DNA from: Streptomyces sp. KMM 9044
GTDB lineage: Bacteria; Actinomycetota; Actinomycetes; Streptomycetales; Streptomycetaceae
Reading direction: 5' to 3'
DNA: 64,000 bases
NCBI RefSeq assembly: GCF_024701375.2
Contig: NZ_CP113910.1
Coordinates: 2,790,001-2,854,000, forward strand
Below are positions 27,664-39,396 of the stretch, piece after piece. The notes under the pieces are model-generated. The model was not told the DNA's origin. It saw nothing but the letters and a program-made list of their open reading frames with translations, and did no database searches. A program made the position numbers and the translations under genes. Every line of letters starts with the position of its first letter. The first letter of the stretch is position 1.

Positions 27664-29458
27664 TGCTGGAAGATCCTCTCTCCGGCGTGGGGCCGCCGGT
27701 GGTGGCGGCGGCACGGGCGTGCGCACCGATGGCGAAGGTGGAGCCGTCGACGCGGTTGATGTTGACCGCGCCATTGCTGATGTTCACGATCTTCTGCACG
27801 AACTCACCGGTCTCGTAGCCGGCTTCGGCGAGCGCGAGCCGCACCCCGTGCCCGACGCGGTCCTGGATGCTGCGCAGGTAACGCCGCACATCCATGTCCT
27901 GGAAGGTGGAGCCCGCCCTCACCGCGGCCAGTTCACGCACCGAGACAGCGGGGCCTTCGAGCAACCCACCGCCCCGGCCGACGGTCAGCAGCCGCCACCC
28001 GTGGCCCAGGCCACGGCACAGGACGATCAGCGCGCGGCCCGCGGAGCCGGGTACCTGGACGGCGGCCGCGACGGTCCTGCCGAACCCGGTGGCGGTGCGG
28101 AGCTCGTGCTGAACGCGGTCGACGTTCTTGAACCTCTCCTGCAGCGGGGGCATCACGTGCGGGGCGATCTCCAGCATGAGCATCCGCCCCTGCGTGTGAA
28201 CCCGCACGTAGACCGTGACGATCAGCTCCTCCTCCCAGCCGCCGACCCGGATGCGCAGGAAGTGCCGTCGGCCCTCGCCGCCCTCCTCGACCGCCCGCAG
28301 CCGATGCCGCTCGATCTCCTGCGGCGTGTACAGGGCCTGCGCGCGGTCGGTCTGTTCCTTGTCGACGGGAAGGAACACGCACTCGTCGATCTCCAGATGC
28401 CGCAGCCGGTCGCGCGCGGCGGAGCCCGCGCTCTCGGCGGGCACACGCAGTTGTTCGATCAAGGGCCGGATCCGGTCGAGGATCGCCCGGTTGCTGAGCG
28501 GCTCCTGGTTCCCCTTCTGCTCGTCCGGCCGGAGTTCGACGGCCAGCACCCAGCTGTCGCGCCCGATTCCGGCCCCACGGAACGGACTCGCCTCGTCGTA
28601 CATCACCAGCGGCGCGTGCTGTTCCTGCCGGATACGCTCCCTCAGCCGGACGAACCGCTCTCCCCCGGCCTGTTCCGCGGGGTCTTCCGCGACATCCCGG
28701 AATCGCCGCCGCGACAGCTCCTCGGTGAGCACGCGGGCGAACTGGTCGCGCCGGACCGCCACGCACAGTCCGATCAGCACGAGGAAAACGAGCGCCGTCC
28801 AGGCCTGCCACGGCTCGAACGTCCCCTCAAAGCCGGTGAAGAGCGGAAACGGAAGGTCGCCGAGGCCGAAGACGTCGCCGCTCGAACCACTGGAGTCGTA
28901 GGAGTCGTAGGAGTCGTAGGCGGGATCGTACGAACCGTACGAGGAACCGGAATCCGAACCGGAGCCGCCGGTGGCGGCACCGAAGCCGACCCCGACCATG
29001 GTGGCCAGGCACACCGCGAAGTAGAGCCGTCCGAACCAGAGCACCAGGGCGGCGCCGGACTGCCTGGCCTGGGACGACTCCCCGTCACGGCCTTTGAACC
29101 AGCTCACGAGACCGAGCAGCACGCTGGGCACGAGCAGCACGGCCAGCAGGCCGTCGGTCACCAGTACGCCCACGGCCCAGAGCCCGAGGACGGCGGCCGA
29201 CCAGCACAGCGCCCGCCGCTGGGCCCGCAGCGCGTGCGCCAGGACCCGGGCCGCGTCGAAACCCGGCGAGGGGGCCACGATCCGCTGCTCGTGGAGATAC
29301 AGCTCTTCGATGACCCGGTCGCGGTAGACGAGGTCCAGGTTGACGCCCCCGCACAGCAGCCTGGTCACCTCGCTGGCACGGGGCGGGACGCGCGGGAGGT
29401 CCGGCGGTGCCGTGCCGTCCGTGTGGTGCGATTGCTGCGGCACGTGGGCAGTGCTCAT
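27650..29458 (-). CDS. Multi-pass membrane protein with a C-terminal STFAIGAHARA motif, unknown function
   Basis: 602 aa; ATG 29458 is chosen for its GGGGGG site at 6 nt over an ATG at 29539 with no site. Hydrophobic segments at ~60-110, ~125-150 and ~205-225 flank a Ser/Gly/Tyr/Asp-rich loop (SYGSYDPAYDSYDSYDS) that contains a 9-bp repeat at 28892-28918. The large cytoplasmic C-terminal domain has no motif I recognise. Its tail is VNINRVDGSTFAIGAHARA. It shares this motif with the overlapping downstream gene. Confidence 0.75.
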   Translation of the reverse strand: MSTAHVPQQSHHTDGTAPPDLPRVPPRASEVTRLLCGGVNLDLVYRDRVIEELYLHEQRIVAPSPGFDAARVLAHALRAQRRALCWSAAVLGLWAVGVLVTDGLLAVLLVPSVLLGLVSWFKGRDGESSQARQSGAALVLWFGRLYFAVCLATMVGVGFGAATGGSGSDSGSSYGSYDPAYDSYDSYDSSGSSGDVFGLGDLPFPLFTGFEGTFEPWQAWTALVFLVLIGLCVAVRRDQFARVLTEELSRRRFRDVAEDPAEQAGGERFVRLRERIRQEQHAPLVMYDEASPFRGAGIGRDSWVLAVELRPDEQKGNQEPLSNRAILDRIRPLIEQLRVPAESAGSAARDRLRHLEIDECVFLPVDKEQTDRAQALYTPQEIERHRLRAVEEGGEGRRHFLRIRVGGWEEELIVTVYVRVHTQGRMLMLEIAPHVMPPLQERFKNVDRVQHELRTATGFGRTVAAAVQVPGSAGRALIVLCRGLGHGWRLLTVGRGGGLLEGPAVSVRELAAVRAGSTFQDMDVRRYLRSIQDRVGHGVRLALAEAGYETGEFVQKIVNISNGAVNINRVDGSTFAIGAHARAAATTGGPTPERGSSSNGTQ

Positions 29459-29649
29459 ACCGGTCCCCCGATGCGGATGCGCATGTGTCCTTGGTGGCGG
29501 AAGAGTTGAAGGAGCATCAGCATAAGGGGGCGGCAACATCACGCAAAGCGAATTGTCAATAGTGTGATGGTGTGAGATGCGTTAACCTTTGGCCATGGGC
29601 TGGAGTCATGACCGCTCCACCGCACACGTGGACGCGCCCGCACACGCGA

Positions 29650-29687
29650 ACGGGCCCCGTACCGGTCGAACCCGGTACGGGGCCCGT
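29650..29687. terminator. mdh terminator
   Basis: ACGGGCCCCGTACCGG pairs with CCGGTACGGGGCCCGT around a short loop, 23 nt downstream of the mdh stop. Confidence 0.85.
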
Positions 29688-29709
29688 GGCCCGGAACGTG
29701 ACCGACGGA

Positions 29710-31177
<1,468 letters not shown>

Positions 31178-32284
31178 CTACTCCGCGGTCCCCGCCACCG
31201 CCTCCTCCGTGCACCCCTCCTCGCCGGAGGCCAGCAGTACGCACGCCTTGGCGTCCGCCGCCTTCCCGACCGCCATCATCGGGGTATACGTGACCGTGTC
31301 GCCGACCTCGGTGATGCTGTCGCTCTGCTTGCTCTTCCCACCGGAGATCTCGACCGTGTCGCCCTGCGCGGCCTGGGTGATCCGGCCCCACGCGGCACCG
31401 CAGACCTCGCTGTAGCGGACCTCGACGAGGGTGGTGCCGACAGTCGCCGTCCGCGTCGTGGTCACGAGGTCACCGCTGCACCCCATGCTCTCCGCGTCCT
31501 TGCCGTGGCAGCTGTCGCCGCTGCACTCCACACCGGCGGGCAGATTCGCGGGGACGGAGGCCGTGGGCGAGGGCGACTTCACCGCCTCACCCTCCTTGTC
31601 GCTCTCGAGCCCGGTGACGTAGAACGCGGCTGCGATCACCACCAGCACGCAGACGGCGCCCGCGAGGAACGTTCCCGTGCGCCGCCTGCCACCGGAACCG
31701 CCGCGGCCCGCCGTCCCTCGGCCCGCCGCCCTTCGGGGCGGAGCGCCCTGCGCGCCCGACGGGGACGGTCCGGTGTACCCGGCCATGCCCCAGGAGTTCG
31801 GTCCCGACGCGTCACGGACGTCCGAGGCGGTGGGCTGCTCAGGCACCAGCGGGGGACCCCCGGCCGGGCCGGCGACGCCCGGCCGGACTGCGGCGCCCCC
31901 GCCCTTGCGCCCTCGGCCGCCCGCACCGGTCGACGACGGACCGGCGAGCTCGCTCAGCGCGGAACGCGCCTGCGAGATCCTGATCGCCTCCATTGTCATG
32001 TCGTGACGCATCTCCGAGCGGCTCCAGGCCCGCTCGGCCAGCTCCCACATCGTGGTCAGGTGCACCGGATTGGTTCCGGTCACCTCGGCCAGCGCCACGA
32101 TCGCGCCCTTGGGCGCGAGCAGCCGGCCGTTCAGATAACGCTCCCAGGACGTCTTGCTGTATCCCGTGCGGTCCGAGACCGACGCGACACTCATGCCACT
32201 GCGGTCCACCACCCGTCTGAGCTGGCTCGTGAACTCCTTGATCTGCGGATCGAGTTCATCCGGCAAGGCCTTCCAACGAGGCAT
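31178..32284 (-). CDS. XRE-family membrane protein with an extracellular DUF2690-like domain
   Basis: 368 aa; the ATG at 32284 is behind GGTGGGG. The N-terminal helix-turn-helix (~12-70) reads FTSQLRRVVDRSGMSVASVS with TGYSKTSWERYLNGR. A Gly/Ala/Pro linker leads to one helix (~207-228, GTFLAGAVCVLVVIAAAFYV). The outside domain (~250-365) has four cysteines (ECSGDSCHG, ESMGCSG, EVCGAAWGR) typical of DUF2690. It is a probable DNA-binding membrane regulator of the kind common in Streptomyces; ligand and targets are unknown. Confidence 0.85.
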   Translation of the reverse strand: MPRWKALPDELDPQIKEFTSQLRRVVDRSGMSVASVSDRTGYSKTSWERYLNGRLLAPKGAIVALAEVTGTNPVHLTTMWELAERAWSRSEMRHDMTMEAIRISQARSALSELAGPSSTGAGGRGRKGGGAAVRPGVAGPAGGPPLVPEQPTASDVRDASGPNSWGMAGYTGPSPSGAQGAPPRRAAGRGTAGRGGSGGRRRTGTFLAGAVCVLVVIAAAFYVTGLESDKEGEAVKSPSPTASVPANLPAGVECSGDSCHGKDAESMGCSGDLVTTTRTATVGTTLVEVRYSEVCGAAWGRITQAAQGDTVEISGGKSKQSDSITEVGDTVTYTPMMAVGKAADAKACVLLASGEEGCTEEAVAGTAE

Positions 32285-32550
32285 TGATTCCCCACCTTCC
32301 CCCGGTCGTGCTGGTATTTCCCCGCGCGTGGTGCCTCTGCCGAGTCCCCGTTCCGGCTACCCACATGGATGCCGCCAGACAGGATCTCAATTTCCGAGGT
32401 GGGGCGCACGGGAGCGTCGGGGCCGCGGGCTTGCGCCGTCGCACACTCATTCGCTCGTGTCCCAGTCTCCCACCGGCAACCCCTTCGACCGAACGGAACC
32501 GGCACAACGCGTGGGACATCACAGTTTGTCCCGGATCGTCATGATTATCA

Positions 32551-32572
32551 CGCCTCCGGGGTTCCGGAGGCG
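32551..32572. terminator. Hairpin in the gap upstream of the XRE gene
   Basis: CGCCTCCGG / CCGGAGGCG with a 4-nt loop. It could end transcripts from the folD operon or lie in the XRE leader. The remaining 32285-32696 sequence has no gene. Confidence 0.5.
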
Positions 32573-32696
32573 CTTCGCGGAAGTCCCCGGGACGATCCGG
32601 GGCATCCGGGGGACGTAGCGGAACGGTCACTTCCGTGCCACAGCGCCCTGACAGCCGTTGAACAGCCGGTTCACGGTGCAGGAAGGTTGCTTCCGG

Positions 32697-32736
32697 CGGC
32701 GGCCCGTCCTTTCACGGGGGTGAGGACGGGCCGCCG
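32697..32736. terminator. Terminator of the folD operon
   Basis: 14-bp perfect stem CGGCGGCCCGTCCT / AGGACGGGCCGCCG with a 12-nt loop, 30 nt past the stop of the DUF3017 gene. Confidence 0.85.
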
Positions 32737-32765
32737 TTCACCGGACGGGCGAGACAGCGGGTGCG

Positions 32766-33407
32766 TCAGCTGTTGCTGACGGTGAAGTGCAGGGTGTCCT
32801 TCAGGAACGGGATCTCCAGCCAGGGCCCGGGCTGCGCCATCAGCGCCAGCAGCACGATCGACAGACCCAGCACCCCGTACGTGGCGATGTCCGTGAAGCG
32901 GGAGCGTACGGCGAGCATGCCGACACCCGGCAGCGCCCAGCGCAGCGCCCCGCCGACCAGCAGCGCCGCCCCGATCAGCAGCGTGCCGATCCGGAACAGG
33001 TCGAGCGCCGTCAGCAGCAGGCCGAGACCGGCCATGAGCAGGACGGCAAGGATCGGCCACTGCCGGGCGGGCGCGGGAGCGTCGCCGGGTGCGGCCCGGC
33101 CGCCGCCCTCCGGGCGGGCGGTGTCCCTGGTGAAGAGGGGGAAGCGACGGGTGGCGCGCCGTGGCCGCCCGGAGGCGTCGGGCGCGCTGACGGGGTCGAT
33201 GACCGTGATGTCCTCGTCGGCGACGCCCCCGGAGGCCTCCTCGACGGCGGCCCCCTCGACCGGCTCCCGTTCCTGCCCCTTCTCCCGGCCCTGCTCCCGC
33301 TTCTGCTTGCACCCCCGGTCCGGCTCCGGCTCGTGCGTCTCGCCGAAGTCGGTCCCGGTCTCGCGGGCCCTGGCATCTGCCTCTCGGGCACTGCGGTCAG
33401 CCGGCAC
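32766..33407 (-). CDS. DUF3017-type membrane protein
   Basis: 213 aa; the GTG at 33407 overlaps the end of folD by 11 nt. The first ~110 residues are charged and disordered ([19 protein letters not shown]). Three helices follow: [37 protein letters not shown] and [17 protein letters not shown]. This matches the small membrane protein that follows folD in actinobacteria. Function unknown. Confidence 0.8.
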   Translation of the reverse strand: MPADRSAREADARARETGTDFGETHEPEPDRGCKQKREQGREKGQEREPVEGAAVEEASGGVADEDITVIDPVSAPDASGRPRRATRRFPLFTRDTARPEGGGRAAPGDAPAPARQWPILAVLLMAGLGLLLTALDLFRIGTLLIGAALLVGGALRWALPGVGMLAVRSRFTDIATYGVLGLSIVLLALMAQPGPWLEIPFLKDTLHFTVSNS

Positions 33408-34251
33408 TGCGCTCCGCCGCCTCGACCACGTTGACCAGCAGCTGGGCCCGGGTCATCGGGCCGACACCGCCGGGGTTCGGGGAGATCCAGCCGGCCGCCT
33501 CGGCCACGTCCGGGTGCACGTCGCCCACGATCCTGCCCTCGGCGCTACGGGAGACGCCGACGTCGAGGACGGCCGCGCCGGGCTTGACGTCCTCCGGGCG
33601 GACGAGGTGGGCGGAGCCGGCGGCGGCGACGATGATGTCCGCGCGCTTGAGATGCGCCGACAGGTCGCGGGTGCCGGTGTGGCACTGGGTCACGGTGGCG
33701 TTCTCGCTGCGCCGGGTCAGCAGCAGCGGCATCGGGCGGCCGATGGTCACGCCACGGCCGACGACGACGACCTCGGCACCCCTGATCTCCACGCCGTAGC
33801 GGCGCAGCAGGGTGAGGACACCGTTGGGGGTGCAGGGCAGCGGGGCCGGCTCGTTCAGGACCAGGCGGCCGAGGTTCATCGGGTGGAGGCCGTCGGCGTC
33901 CTTGTCCGGGTCCATGAGTTCGAGGATGCGGTTCTCGTCGATGCCCCTGGGCAGCGGCAGTTGGACGATGTACCCGGTGCAGGCCGGGTCCTCGTTCAGG
34001 TCGTGGACGACCGCCTCGATCTCCTGCTGCGTGGCCGTTTCGGGCAACTCCCGCTGGATGGAGGCGATACCGACCTGGGCGCAGTCCCGGTGCTTGCCTG
34101 CGACGTACTTCTGGCTGCCGGGGTCGTTCCCGACGAGGATCGTGCCGAGGCCGGGTGTGATGCCCTTCCCCTTCAGCGCCGCCACGCGGACGGTCAGATC
34201 GGACTTGATCGCTGCTGCGGTGGCCTTGCCATCGAGAATCTGGGCGGTCAT
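33397..34251 (-). CDS. folD: Bifunctional methylenetetrahydrofolate dehydrogenase/cyclohydrolase
   Basis: 284 aa; the ATG at 34251 follows GAGG. Signatures are [18 protein letters not shown] (with the catalytic Lys), [25 protein letters not shown] and [15 protein letters not shown]. It interconverts methylene-, methenyl- and formyl-tetrahydrofolate and so supplies the formyl donor used by PurN and PurH, encoded 3 kb away. Operon with the DUF3017 gene. The 34252-34617 gap to the divergent gene holds no further gene. Confidence 0.95.
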   Translation of the reverse strand: MTAQILDGKATAAAIKSDLTVRVAALKGKGITPGLGTILVGNDPGSQKYVAGKHRDCAQVGIASIQRELPETATQQEIEAVVHDLNEDPACTGYIVQLPLPRGIDENRILELMDPDKDADGLHPMNLGRLVLNEPAPLPCTPNGVLTLLRRYGVEIRGAEVVVVGRGVTIGRPMPLLLTRRSENATVTQCHTGTRDLSAHLKRADIIVAAAGSAHLVRPEDVKPGAAVLDVGVSRSAEGRIVGDVHPDVAEAAGWISPNPGGVGPMTRAQLLVNVVEAAERSAG

Positions 34252-34617
34252 GGCCCCATCCTCGCGGATGACCGGGCCCTGGTTCCAATCCGCCCGCATT
34301 CCGGCCGCACCGTACGGGTGTCGTACCCGGGCCGCGCCACGGGTGCGCCCCGGGCGACCGCGAGGTTCGCGATCCCACACACCGGCTCCGGCCCGCCCCC
34401 TCACCGGTCATTTCCCACCTGTCATCCGGCCAAGATCAGCAATGTTGCACTTGCACAACACAATCTGCCCGCGGCTGGACAATCGACAGATGCGTCGAGA
34501 ACGATGAACGGACAGTGCCGCGGGCAGTACCGGGGGGACGGACCGCATCTGTAGACCTTCCTCCGAACCGCGCCCCGCGTGTCCCGCACCTGAAGCGACA
34601 ACGGAGGAAGAACCGCC

Positions 34618-35226
34618 ATGAGCTTCGGCGACCCGAACACCCCCTACGGGCAGCCGCCCCAGCAGCACGGCGGACCCGGATACGGCTACCCGCAGCAGCC
34701 GCCGCCCGGCCAGCCCGGCTACGGCTACCCCTCGCCACCGCAGTTCCCGCAGTCCTACGGACAGCCGGGGCCGGGTCCCGCGGCGGTCATGCCGGGCAGC
34801 GTGAAGGCCGCGCGCGTGATGCTGTTCGTGCTCGGCGGGCTCCAGGCCCTCAGCGGCGTGCTGATGATGGTGGCCAGCGCCTGGTTCGCGGACTACCTCG
34901 AGGAGGAACTCTCCTCCGACCCGAACTTCTCGTCGGACGACGTGAACACCGTCGGCGACATCGGCGCGGGCATCATGATCGTGCTCGGTGTGATCGTCCT
35001 GGGGTTCGCGTTCTGGGCGATCCTCACCGCCGTGAAGATGGCCACGGGCCGCGGCGGGGTGCGTGTCTCCGCGATCGTCTACGCCTCGGTGGTCACGCTG
35101 TTCAGTGTGATCAGCCTGCTCACAGCCAACGTCTTCGCGCTGATCAGCCTGATCCTCGGGATTCTGATCATCGTGTTCTGCGCCAACCGGAACGGCAGCT
35201 ACTGGTTCAACCGGCCCCGGTACTGA
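34618..35226 (+). CDS. Pro/Gly/Tyr-rich four-helix membrane protein
   Basis: 202 aa behind GGAGGAA. The N-terminal ~60 residues are repeats of GYGYP/PQQ type (GGPGYGYPQQPPPGQPGYGYP). They are followed by four helices, the first being ARVMLFVLGGLQALSGVLMM and the last LISLILGILIIVFC. This is a common Streptomyces membrane-protein type of unknown function. Monocistronic, divergent from folD. Confidence 0.85.
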   Translation: MSFGDPNTPYGQPPQQHGGPGYGYPQQPPPGQPGYGYPSPPQFPQSYGQPGPGPAAVMPGSVKAARVMLFVLGGLQALSGVLMMVASAWFADYLEEELSSDPNFSSDDVNTVGDIGAGIMIVLGVIVLGFAFWAILTAVKMATGRGGVRVSAIVYASVVTLFSVISLLTANVFALISLILGILIIVFCANRNGSYWFNRPRY

Positions 35227-35329
35227 GCCTGTTCCGCCGCCGCGCCTGTTCCGCCGCCGCGCCGGATCCGCCGCTGTGCCGGATCCACTGCTGTGCCGGT
35301 TTCGTCCGGCGCCGCTTCCGGCCAGTCAC

Positions 35330-35427
35330 GCACCGGGGCCGTGCCCCACCCGTACGGGGGGGAGAGACGCGGCCCCGGTGCGTCGCCCTCGTCTGACGGG
35401 GTAGCCGTCAGACGAGGGCGACGCACC
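35330..35427. terminator. Two overlapping hairpins after the membrane-protein gene
   Basis: Hairpin 1 pairs GCACCGGGGCC (35330-35340) with GGCCCCGGTGC (35371-35381). Hairpin 2 is a perfect 21-bp stem, 35377-35397 with 35407-35427, around a 9-nt loop. They share GGTGC, so only one can form fully. Hairpin 2 alone is a very strong terminator. Confidence 0.75.
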
Positions 35428-35487
35428 TTGTACAGCATCATCGTCCTGCCTCCGCCGACCACGGGGGACGCAGGACACCCCAGCACA

Positions 35488-35780
35488 CGGCCCCGGCTCA
35501 CCCCGGGCGAAGGCCTCGCCCTCGGCCGGGCCTCGCACGTCGAGGCCCGGCCGGAGCGGCTGGACGCACCGGTGCCGTCCGGGTTCCCGCGGATCGTCCT
35601 CCCCTCGACCGGCGACCTGCCGCCGGAGGTCGGGGCACCGCGCCACGACTGCCTGCGCGGTGCGCCCCACGCCCCACTTGCCCACCCGTCGGCCGGGTCC
35701 CGCTCGCCGCCGCCTACCGCACGTACGCAGACCGCGTCGCCCACTATCTCAAGGAGGACCCGCCTCCGACCGGGAAGTGA
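35488..35780 (+). pseudogene. Possible remnant of a decayed gene
   Basis: Plus-strand frames look coding in pieces: VEARPERLDAPVPSGFPRIV and LPSTGDLPPEVG in one frame, then VGRVPLAAAYRTYADRVAHY ending LKEDPPPTGK and a stop at 35780 in another. There is no start and no single frame. I do not recognise the family. The rest of the 35227-35899 gap holds direct repeats of GCCTGTTCCGCCGCCGC and the hairpins described above. Confidence 0.4.
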
Positions 35781-35899
35781 CCCCGAGACGTCCGGGGTTG
35801 CGTCCCTCCGCCCGTCCGCCCCCCTCCGCTCGCGCGGGCGGGCAGGCAGGCAGAGGGGCGGGAACCCTGGCGGGCAGTCGGCGTCACGGCCACTCACCG

Positions 35900-37462
35900 T
35901 CAGTGGAAGAAGTGGCGCGTCCCCGTGAAGTACATCGTCACGCCGGCCTTGTTCGCGGCTCCGACGACCTGCTCGTCGCGGACCGAGCCACCCGGCTGGA
36001 CCACGGCCCTGACCCCGGCCCCGGTGAGGATCTCCAGGCCGTCGGGGAAAGGGAAGAAGGCGTCGGACGCGGCGAAGGAACCGGCCGCACGCTCGGCTCC
36101 CGCACGCTCCACCGCGAGCTTCGCGGAGTCGACCCGGTTGACCTGGCCCATGCCGACGCCGACCGAGGCACCGTCCTTGGCGAGCAGGATGGCGTTGGAC
36201 TTCACGGCCCGGCACGCCCGCCAGGCGAAGGCCAGCTCGGCAAGCTCCGCCGCGGACAGCGCCTCGCCGCTCGCGAGGGTCCAGTTCGCGGGGTCGTCGC
36301 CCTCGGCCTGGAGGCGGTCGGTGACCTGGAGGAGGGCTCCGCCGTCGATCGGCTTGACCTCGACCGGGGCTGCGGGGGCCTCGGGAGCGCGCAGCACGCG
36401 GATGTTCTTCTTCTTGGTGAGGGCCTCGAGAGCGCCCTCCTCGTAGTCCGGCGCGACGACGACCTCGGTGAAGACCTCGGCGACCTGCTCGGCCATCTCC
36501 CTGGACACCGGGCGGTTGACCGCGATCACACCGCCGAACGCGGACAGCGGGTCGCAGGCGTGCGCCTTGCGGTGCGCCTCGGCGACGTCCGCACCGGTCG
36601 CGATGCCGCACGGGTTGGCGTGCTTGATGATCGCGACGCACGGCTCGCTGTGGTCGTACGCGGCACGGCGGGCGGCGTCCGTGTCCGTGTAGTTGTTGTA
36701 CGACATCTCCTTGCCGTGCAGTTGCTCGGCCTCCGCGAGGCCACCCGTGCCGGAGGTGTAGAGGGCGGCGGGCTGGTGCGGGTTCTCGCCGTAGCGCAGG
36801 GTGTGTGCGCGGTCGTACGTGGCGCCGAGGAAGTCCGGGAACCGCGACTCGTCGACCGGGGCGTACTCGGCGGCGAACCAGGAGGCGACCGCCACGTCGT
36901 ACGCGGCGGTGTGCCGGAAGGCCTCGGCGGCGAGCCGCTTGCGGGTGGTGAGGTCGAAGCCGCCGCCCTTCACCGCAGACAGGACGTCGGCGTAGCGGGC
37001 GGGACTGGTCACCACGGCGACCGAGGGGTGGTTCTTCGCCGCGGCACGCACCATCGACGGACCGCCGATGTCGATCTGCTCCACGCACGCGTCGGGCGTC
37101 GCGCCCGAGGCGACGGTCTCGCGGAACGGGTAGAGGTTGACCACGACCAGGTCGAACGGCTCCACGCCCAGCCCACCGAGCTGCTGCCGGTGGCTGTCGA
37201 GGCGCAGGTCGGCGAGGATGCCGGCGTGGACCTTCGGGTGCAGGGTCTTGACGCGGCCGTCCAGGCACTCGGGGAAGCCGGTGAGCTCCTCGACCTTGGT
37301 GACCGGCACGCCGGCGGCGGAGATGCGGCCGGCCGTGGACCCAGTGGAGACGAGCTCCACGCCGGCCTCGTGCAGGCCGCGCGCGAGATCCTCGAGGCCT
37401 GTCTTGTCGTAGACGCTGACGAGCGCCCGTCGGATGGCCCGCTTGTTGCTCTCGGCGGTCAC
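35900..37462 (-). CDS. purH: AICAR transformylase / IMP cyclohydrolase
   Basis: 520 aa; the GTG at 37462 overlaps the purN stop as GTGA. The N-terminal cyclohydrolase is a methylglyoxal-synthase-like fold ([30 protein letters not shown]). The transformylase part has [27 protein letters not shown] and [11 protein letters not shown]. It carries out the last two steps of IMP synthesis using formyl-tetrahydrofolate. Intact and full length. Confidence 0.97.
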   Translation of the reverse strand: MTAESNKRAIRRALVSVYDKTGLEDLARGLHEAGVELVSTGSTAGRISAAGVPVTKVEELTGFPECLDGRVKTLHPKVHAGILADLRLDSHRQQLGGLGVEPFDLVVVNLYPFRETVASGATPDACVEQIDIGGPSMVRAAAKNHPSVAVVTSPARYADVLSAVKGGGFDLTTRKRLAAEAFRHTAAYDVAVASWFAAEYAPVDESRFPDFLGATYDRAHTLRYGENPHQPAALYTSGTGGLAEAEQLHGKEMSYNNYTDTDAARRAAYDHSEPCVAIIKHANPCGIATGADVAEAHRKAHACDPLSAFGGVIAVNRPVSREMAEQVAEVFTEVVVAPDYEEGALEALTKKKNIRVLRAPEAPAAPVEVKPIDGGALLQVTDRLQAEGDDPANWTLASGEALSAAELAELAFAWRACRAVKSNAILLAKDGASVGVGMGQVNRVDSAKLAVERAGAERAAGSFAASDAFFPFPDGLEILTGAGVRAVVQPGGSVRDEQVVGAANKAGVTMYFTGTRHFFH

Positions 37463-38097
37463 TGGATAACTACCTTTCGTCCCTCAATGCGATAGCCGTT
37501 GCGGGCGAGCCGCCCCACGACCTCGACGAGCAGCCTTCGCTCGACTTCCTTGATGCGCTCGTGCAGCGCGCTCTCGTCGTCCTCGTCCCGGACCTCCACC
37601 ACGCCCTGCGCGATGATCGGCCCGGTGTCGACGCCGTCGTCGACGAAGTGGACGGTGCAGCCGGTGACCCTGACGCCGTACGCGAGTGCGTCCCGCACGC
37701 CGTGGGCTCCGGGGAAACTGGGCAGCAGGGCAGGATGGGTGTTGACGAACCGCCCGCCGAAGCGCGCGAGGAACTCCCTGCCCACGATCTTCATGAACCC
37801 GGCGGAGACCACGAGGTCGGGCTCGTGGGCGGCGACGGCCTCGGCGAGTGCCGCGTCCCACTCCTGCCGGGTGGCGTGGTCCCCGACCCGGCACACGAAG
37901 GTCGGCAGCCCGGCGCGCTCGGCGCGGGCAAGCCCCTCGATGCCCGCGCGGTCGGCGCCGACGGCCACGATCCCGGCTCCGTACGCCTCGGCGCCGGTGG
38001 CGGCGATCTCGTCGAGAAGCGCCTGAAGGTTGGTGCCGGATCCGGAGACCAGCACGACGAGACGCCTGACGCGCTCGGCCACGGGCTTGGCGGCCAC
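37459..38097 (-). CDS. purN: Phosphoribosylglycinamide formyltransferase
   Basis: 212 aa; the GTG at 38097 follows AAAGG. Motifs: [14 protein letters not shown] for phosphate binding, catalytic Asn-His-Asp in [18 protein letters not shown] and [12 protein letters not shown]. It adds the first formyl group in purine synthesis. Operon with purH by a 4-nt overlap. A CATTC-ATAC-GAATG palindrome at 38151-38164 lies about 55 nt upstream and could be an operator; otherwise 38098-38453 holds no gene. Confidence 0.96.
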   Translation of the reverse strand: MAAKPVAERVRRLVVLVSGSGTNLQALLDEIAATGAEAYGAGIVAVGADRAGIEGLARAERAGLPTFVCRVGDHATRQEWDAALAEAVAAHEPDLVVSAGFMKIVGREFLARFGGRFVNTHPALLPSFPGAHGVRDALAYGVRVTGCTVHFVDDGVDTGPIIAQGVVEVRDEDDESALHERIKEVERRLLVEVVGRLARNGYRIEGRKVVIQ

Positions 38098-38453
38098 GGT
38101 GAGGCCCTTTCTCGGGGAGCACTGGTGCGGTCGGGGACCAGCACTTTGTACATTCATACGAATGCTTCGCGCCCTCGGATACGGGGAAGCCTACGAAGCG
38201 GCCGACCGCCGGCAACGATACCGGCACATGAGGCGGCCCCCACGGGACGGGTACGTGGCCGGAAGGTAGCGTCTGGGAAGAGCCGGTTCACAACGTCCGG
38301 GAACGACCGGTCGCCCGGGAACGCCACCCGTGCACCAAGCGTTCACAGGGCGAGGCGCCCGGGCCGGAAAGCGGACGGGCACGCGCCGGCTCAGCCGTAC
38401 ATGTCCCGGCCTGCCTGGCAGCGGCTGCAGTCGAGCAGTGGCTGTAGCAGTTG

Positions 38454-38498
38454 TTGATCGACTTGATCGACTTGATTGACTTGATCGACTTGATTAAG
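38454..38498. repeat. AT-rich 9-bp tandem repeat, five units of TTGATCGAC type
   Basis: TTGATCGAC, TTGATCGAC, TTGATTGAC, TTGATCGAC, TTGATTAAG at strict 9-bp spacing, ending 17 nt before the ATG of the next gene. Much richer in A/T than its surroundings, so it may set promoter or leader function and could vary in copy number. Confidence 0.9.
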
Positions 38499-38515
38499 GG
38501 GAAGACGCTCACTTG

Positions 38516-39316
38516 ATGCCGGACCGCAGCCTGCGACTCCTCACGTTCCCCCAGCCGTCGGCGCAGGGAGGGGGGCGTGGCGCCGTGCTGCTGCGGGAGC
38601 ACCCCTCCTCGCCGCCCGAGCCGCCCCGGGGCGAAGGCAGCGGCGGCGACAGGCGCCGTGGATCCGAGGAGAACAACCCGTTCGCGCCGCCGCCGGAGGG
38701 GACTCCCGACCAGCCCTGGCAGCCCCGGCGTCCGCCCGGCGACGAGGGCGGTGACAGCGGCGGCGAGGGGGACGGCGGCCGTCCCCTCTGGGGTGGGCGG
38801 TGGAGCGACCGGCAGCCCGGCCGTTCCTCCGGCGGCTTCGGTGAGCGCCCGCGCGGCCCGGAGGGGCAGGGCGGTGGCGGGGCCGGCGCCCCCCGGAGCC
38901 CCGGCCCACGCTGGGATCCCACCGATCCGGCCCAGCGCCGGGCTCGCTACTCCCTGCTGTCCGGGATGTGGGCCTTCTTCTTCGCCCTGTTCGGCTGGCC
39001 GTACGTCGGGCTGCTGCTGGGTGCGCTCGCCGTGCACTGGGCCGTCAGCGCCCTGCGGGCCAAGCCCCGCGCGGCGTCCGACCCCGACTCCCCGGCGCCG
39101 CCCGCGCAGAAGGGCCGTCCGCAGACCACGGCGGCGGTGAGCGGGCTGGTCACGGCCTCCCTGGCGCTCATCCTGGTCGCCGTCAGTTTCACGGCACAGA
39201 TGGTCTACCAGGATTACTACACGTGCACGAATGACGCCCTCACCCAGCAGTCCAAGGAGTCCTGCAACGACCTCCTGCCGGATGAGCTCCAGAAGCTGCT
39301 CGGGACGGCCGAGTGA
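38516..39316 (+). CDS. Two-helix membrane protein with a disordered acidic/proline N-terminus
   Basis: 266 aa; ATG 38516, with a TTG at 38513 also possible. The ribosome binding site AAGGGG is rather far (~18 nt). Residues 1-140 are Gly/Pro/Arg rich. Two helices follow ([20 protein letters not shown] and [18 protein letters not shown]), and the outer end has a Cys pair ([18 protein letters not shown]). Function unknown. The 9-bp repeat lies directly in front of it. Confidence 0.8.
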   Translation: MPDRSLRLLTFPQPSAQGGGRGAVLLREHPSSPPEPPRGEGSGGDRRRGSEENNPFAPPPEGTPDQPWQPRRPPGDEGGDSGGEGDGGRPLWGGRWSDRQPGRSSGGFGERPRGPEGQGGGGAGAPRSPGPRWDPTDPAQRRARYSLLSGMWAFFFALFGWPYVGLLLGALAVHWAVSALRAKPRAASDPDSPAPPAQKGRPQTTAAVSGLVTASLALILVAVSFTAQMVYQDYYTCTNDALTQQSKESCNDLLPDELQKLLGTAE

Positions 39317-39350
39317 GAGCCGGCCGGCAGCGCGCCCCGGCTTCCCCGCT

Positions 39351-39396
39351 CCCCGAAGCCGCCTCCTGCCCTACGGGGCAGGAGGCGGCTTCGGGG
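39351..39396. terminator. Bidirectional terminator between convergent membrane-protein genes
   Basis: A 20-bp perfect stem (39351-39370 with 39377-39396) and a 6-nt loop. The right arm lies inside the last codons of the minus-strand gene (PKPPPAP). Confidence 0.9.
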
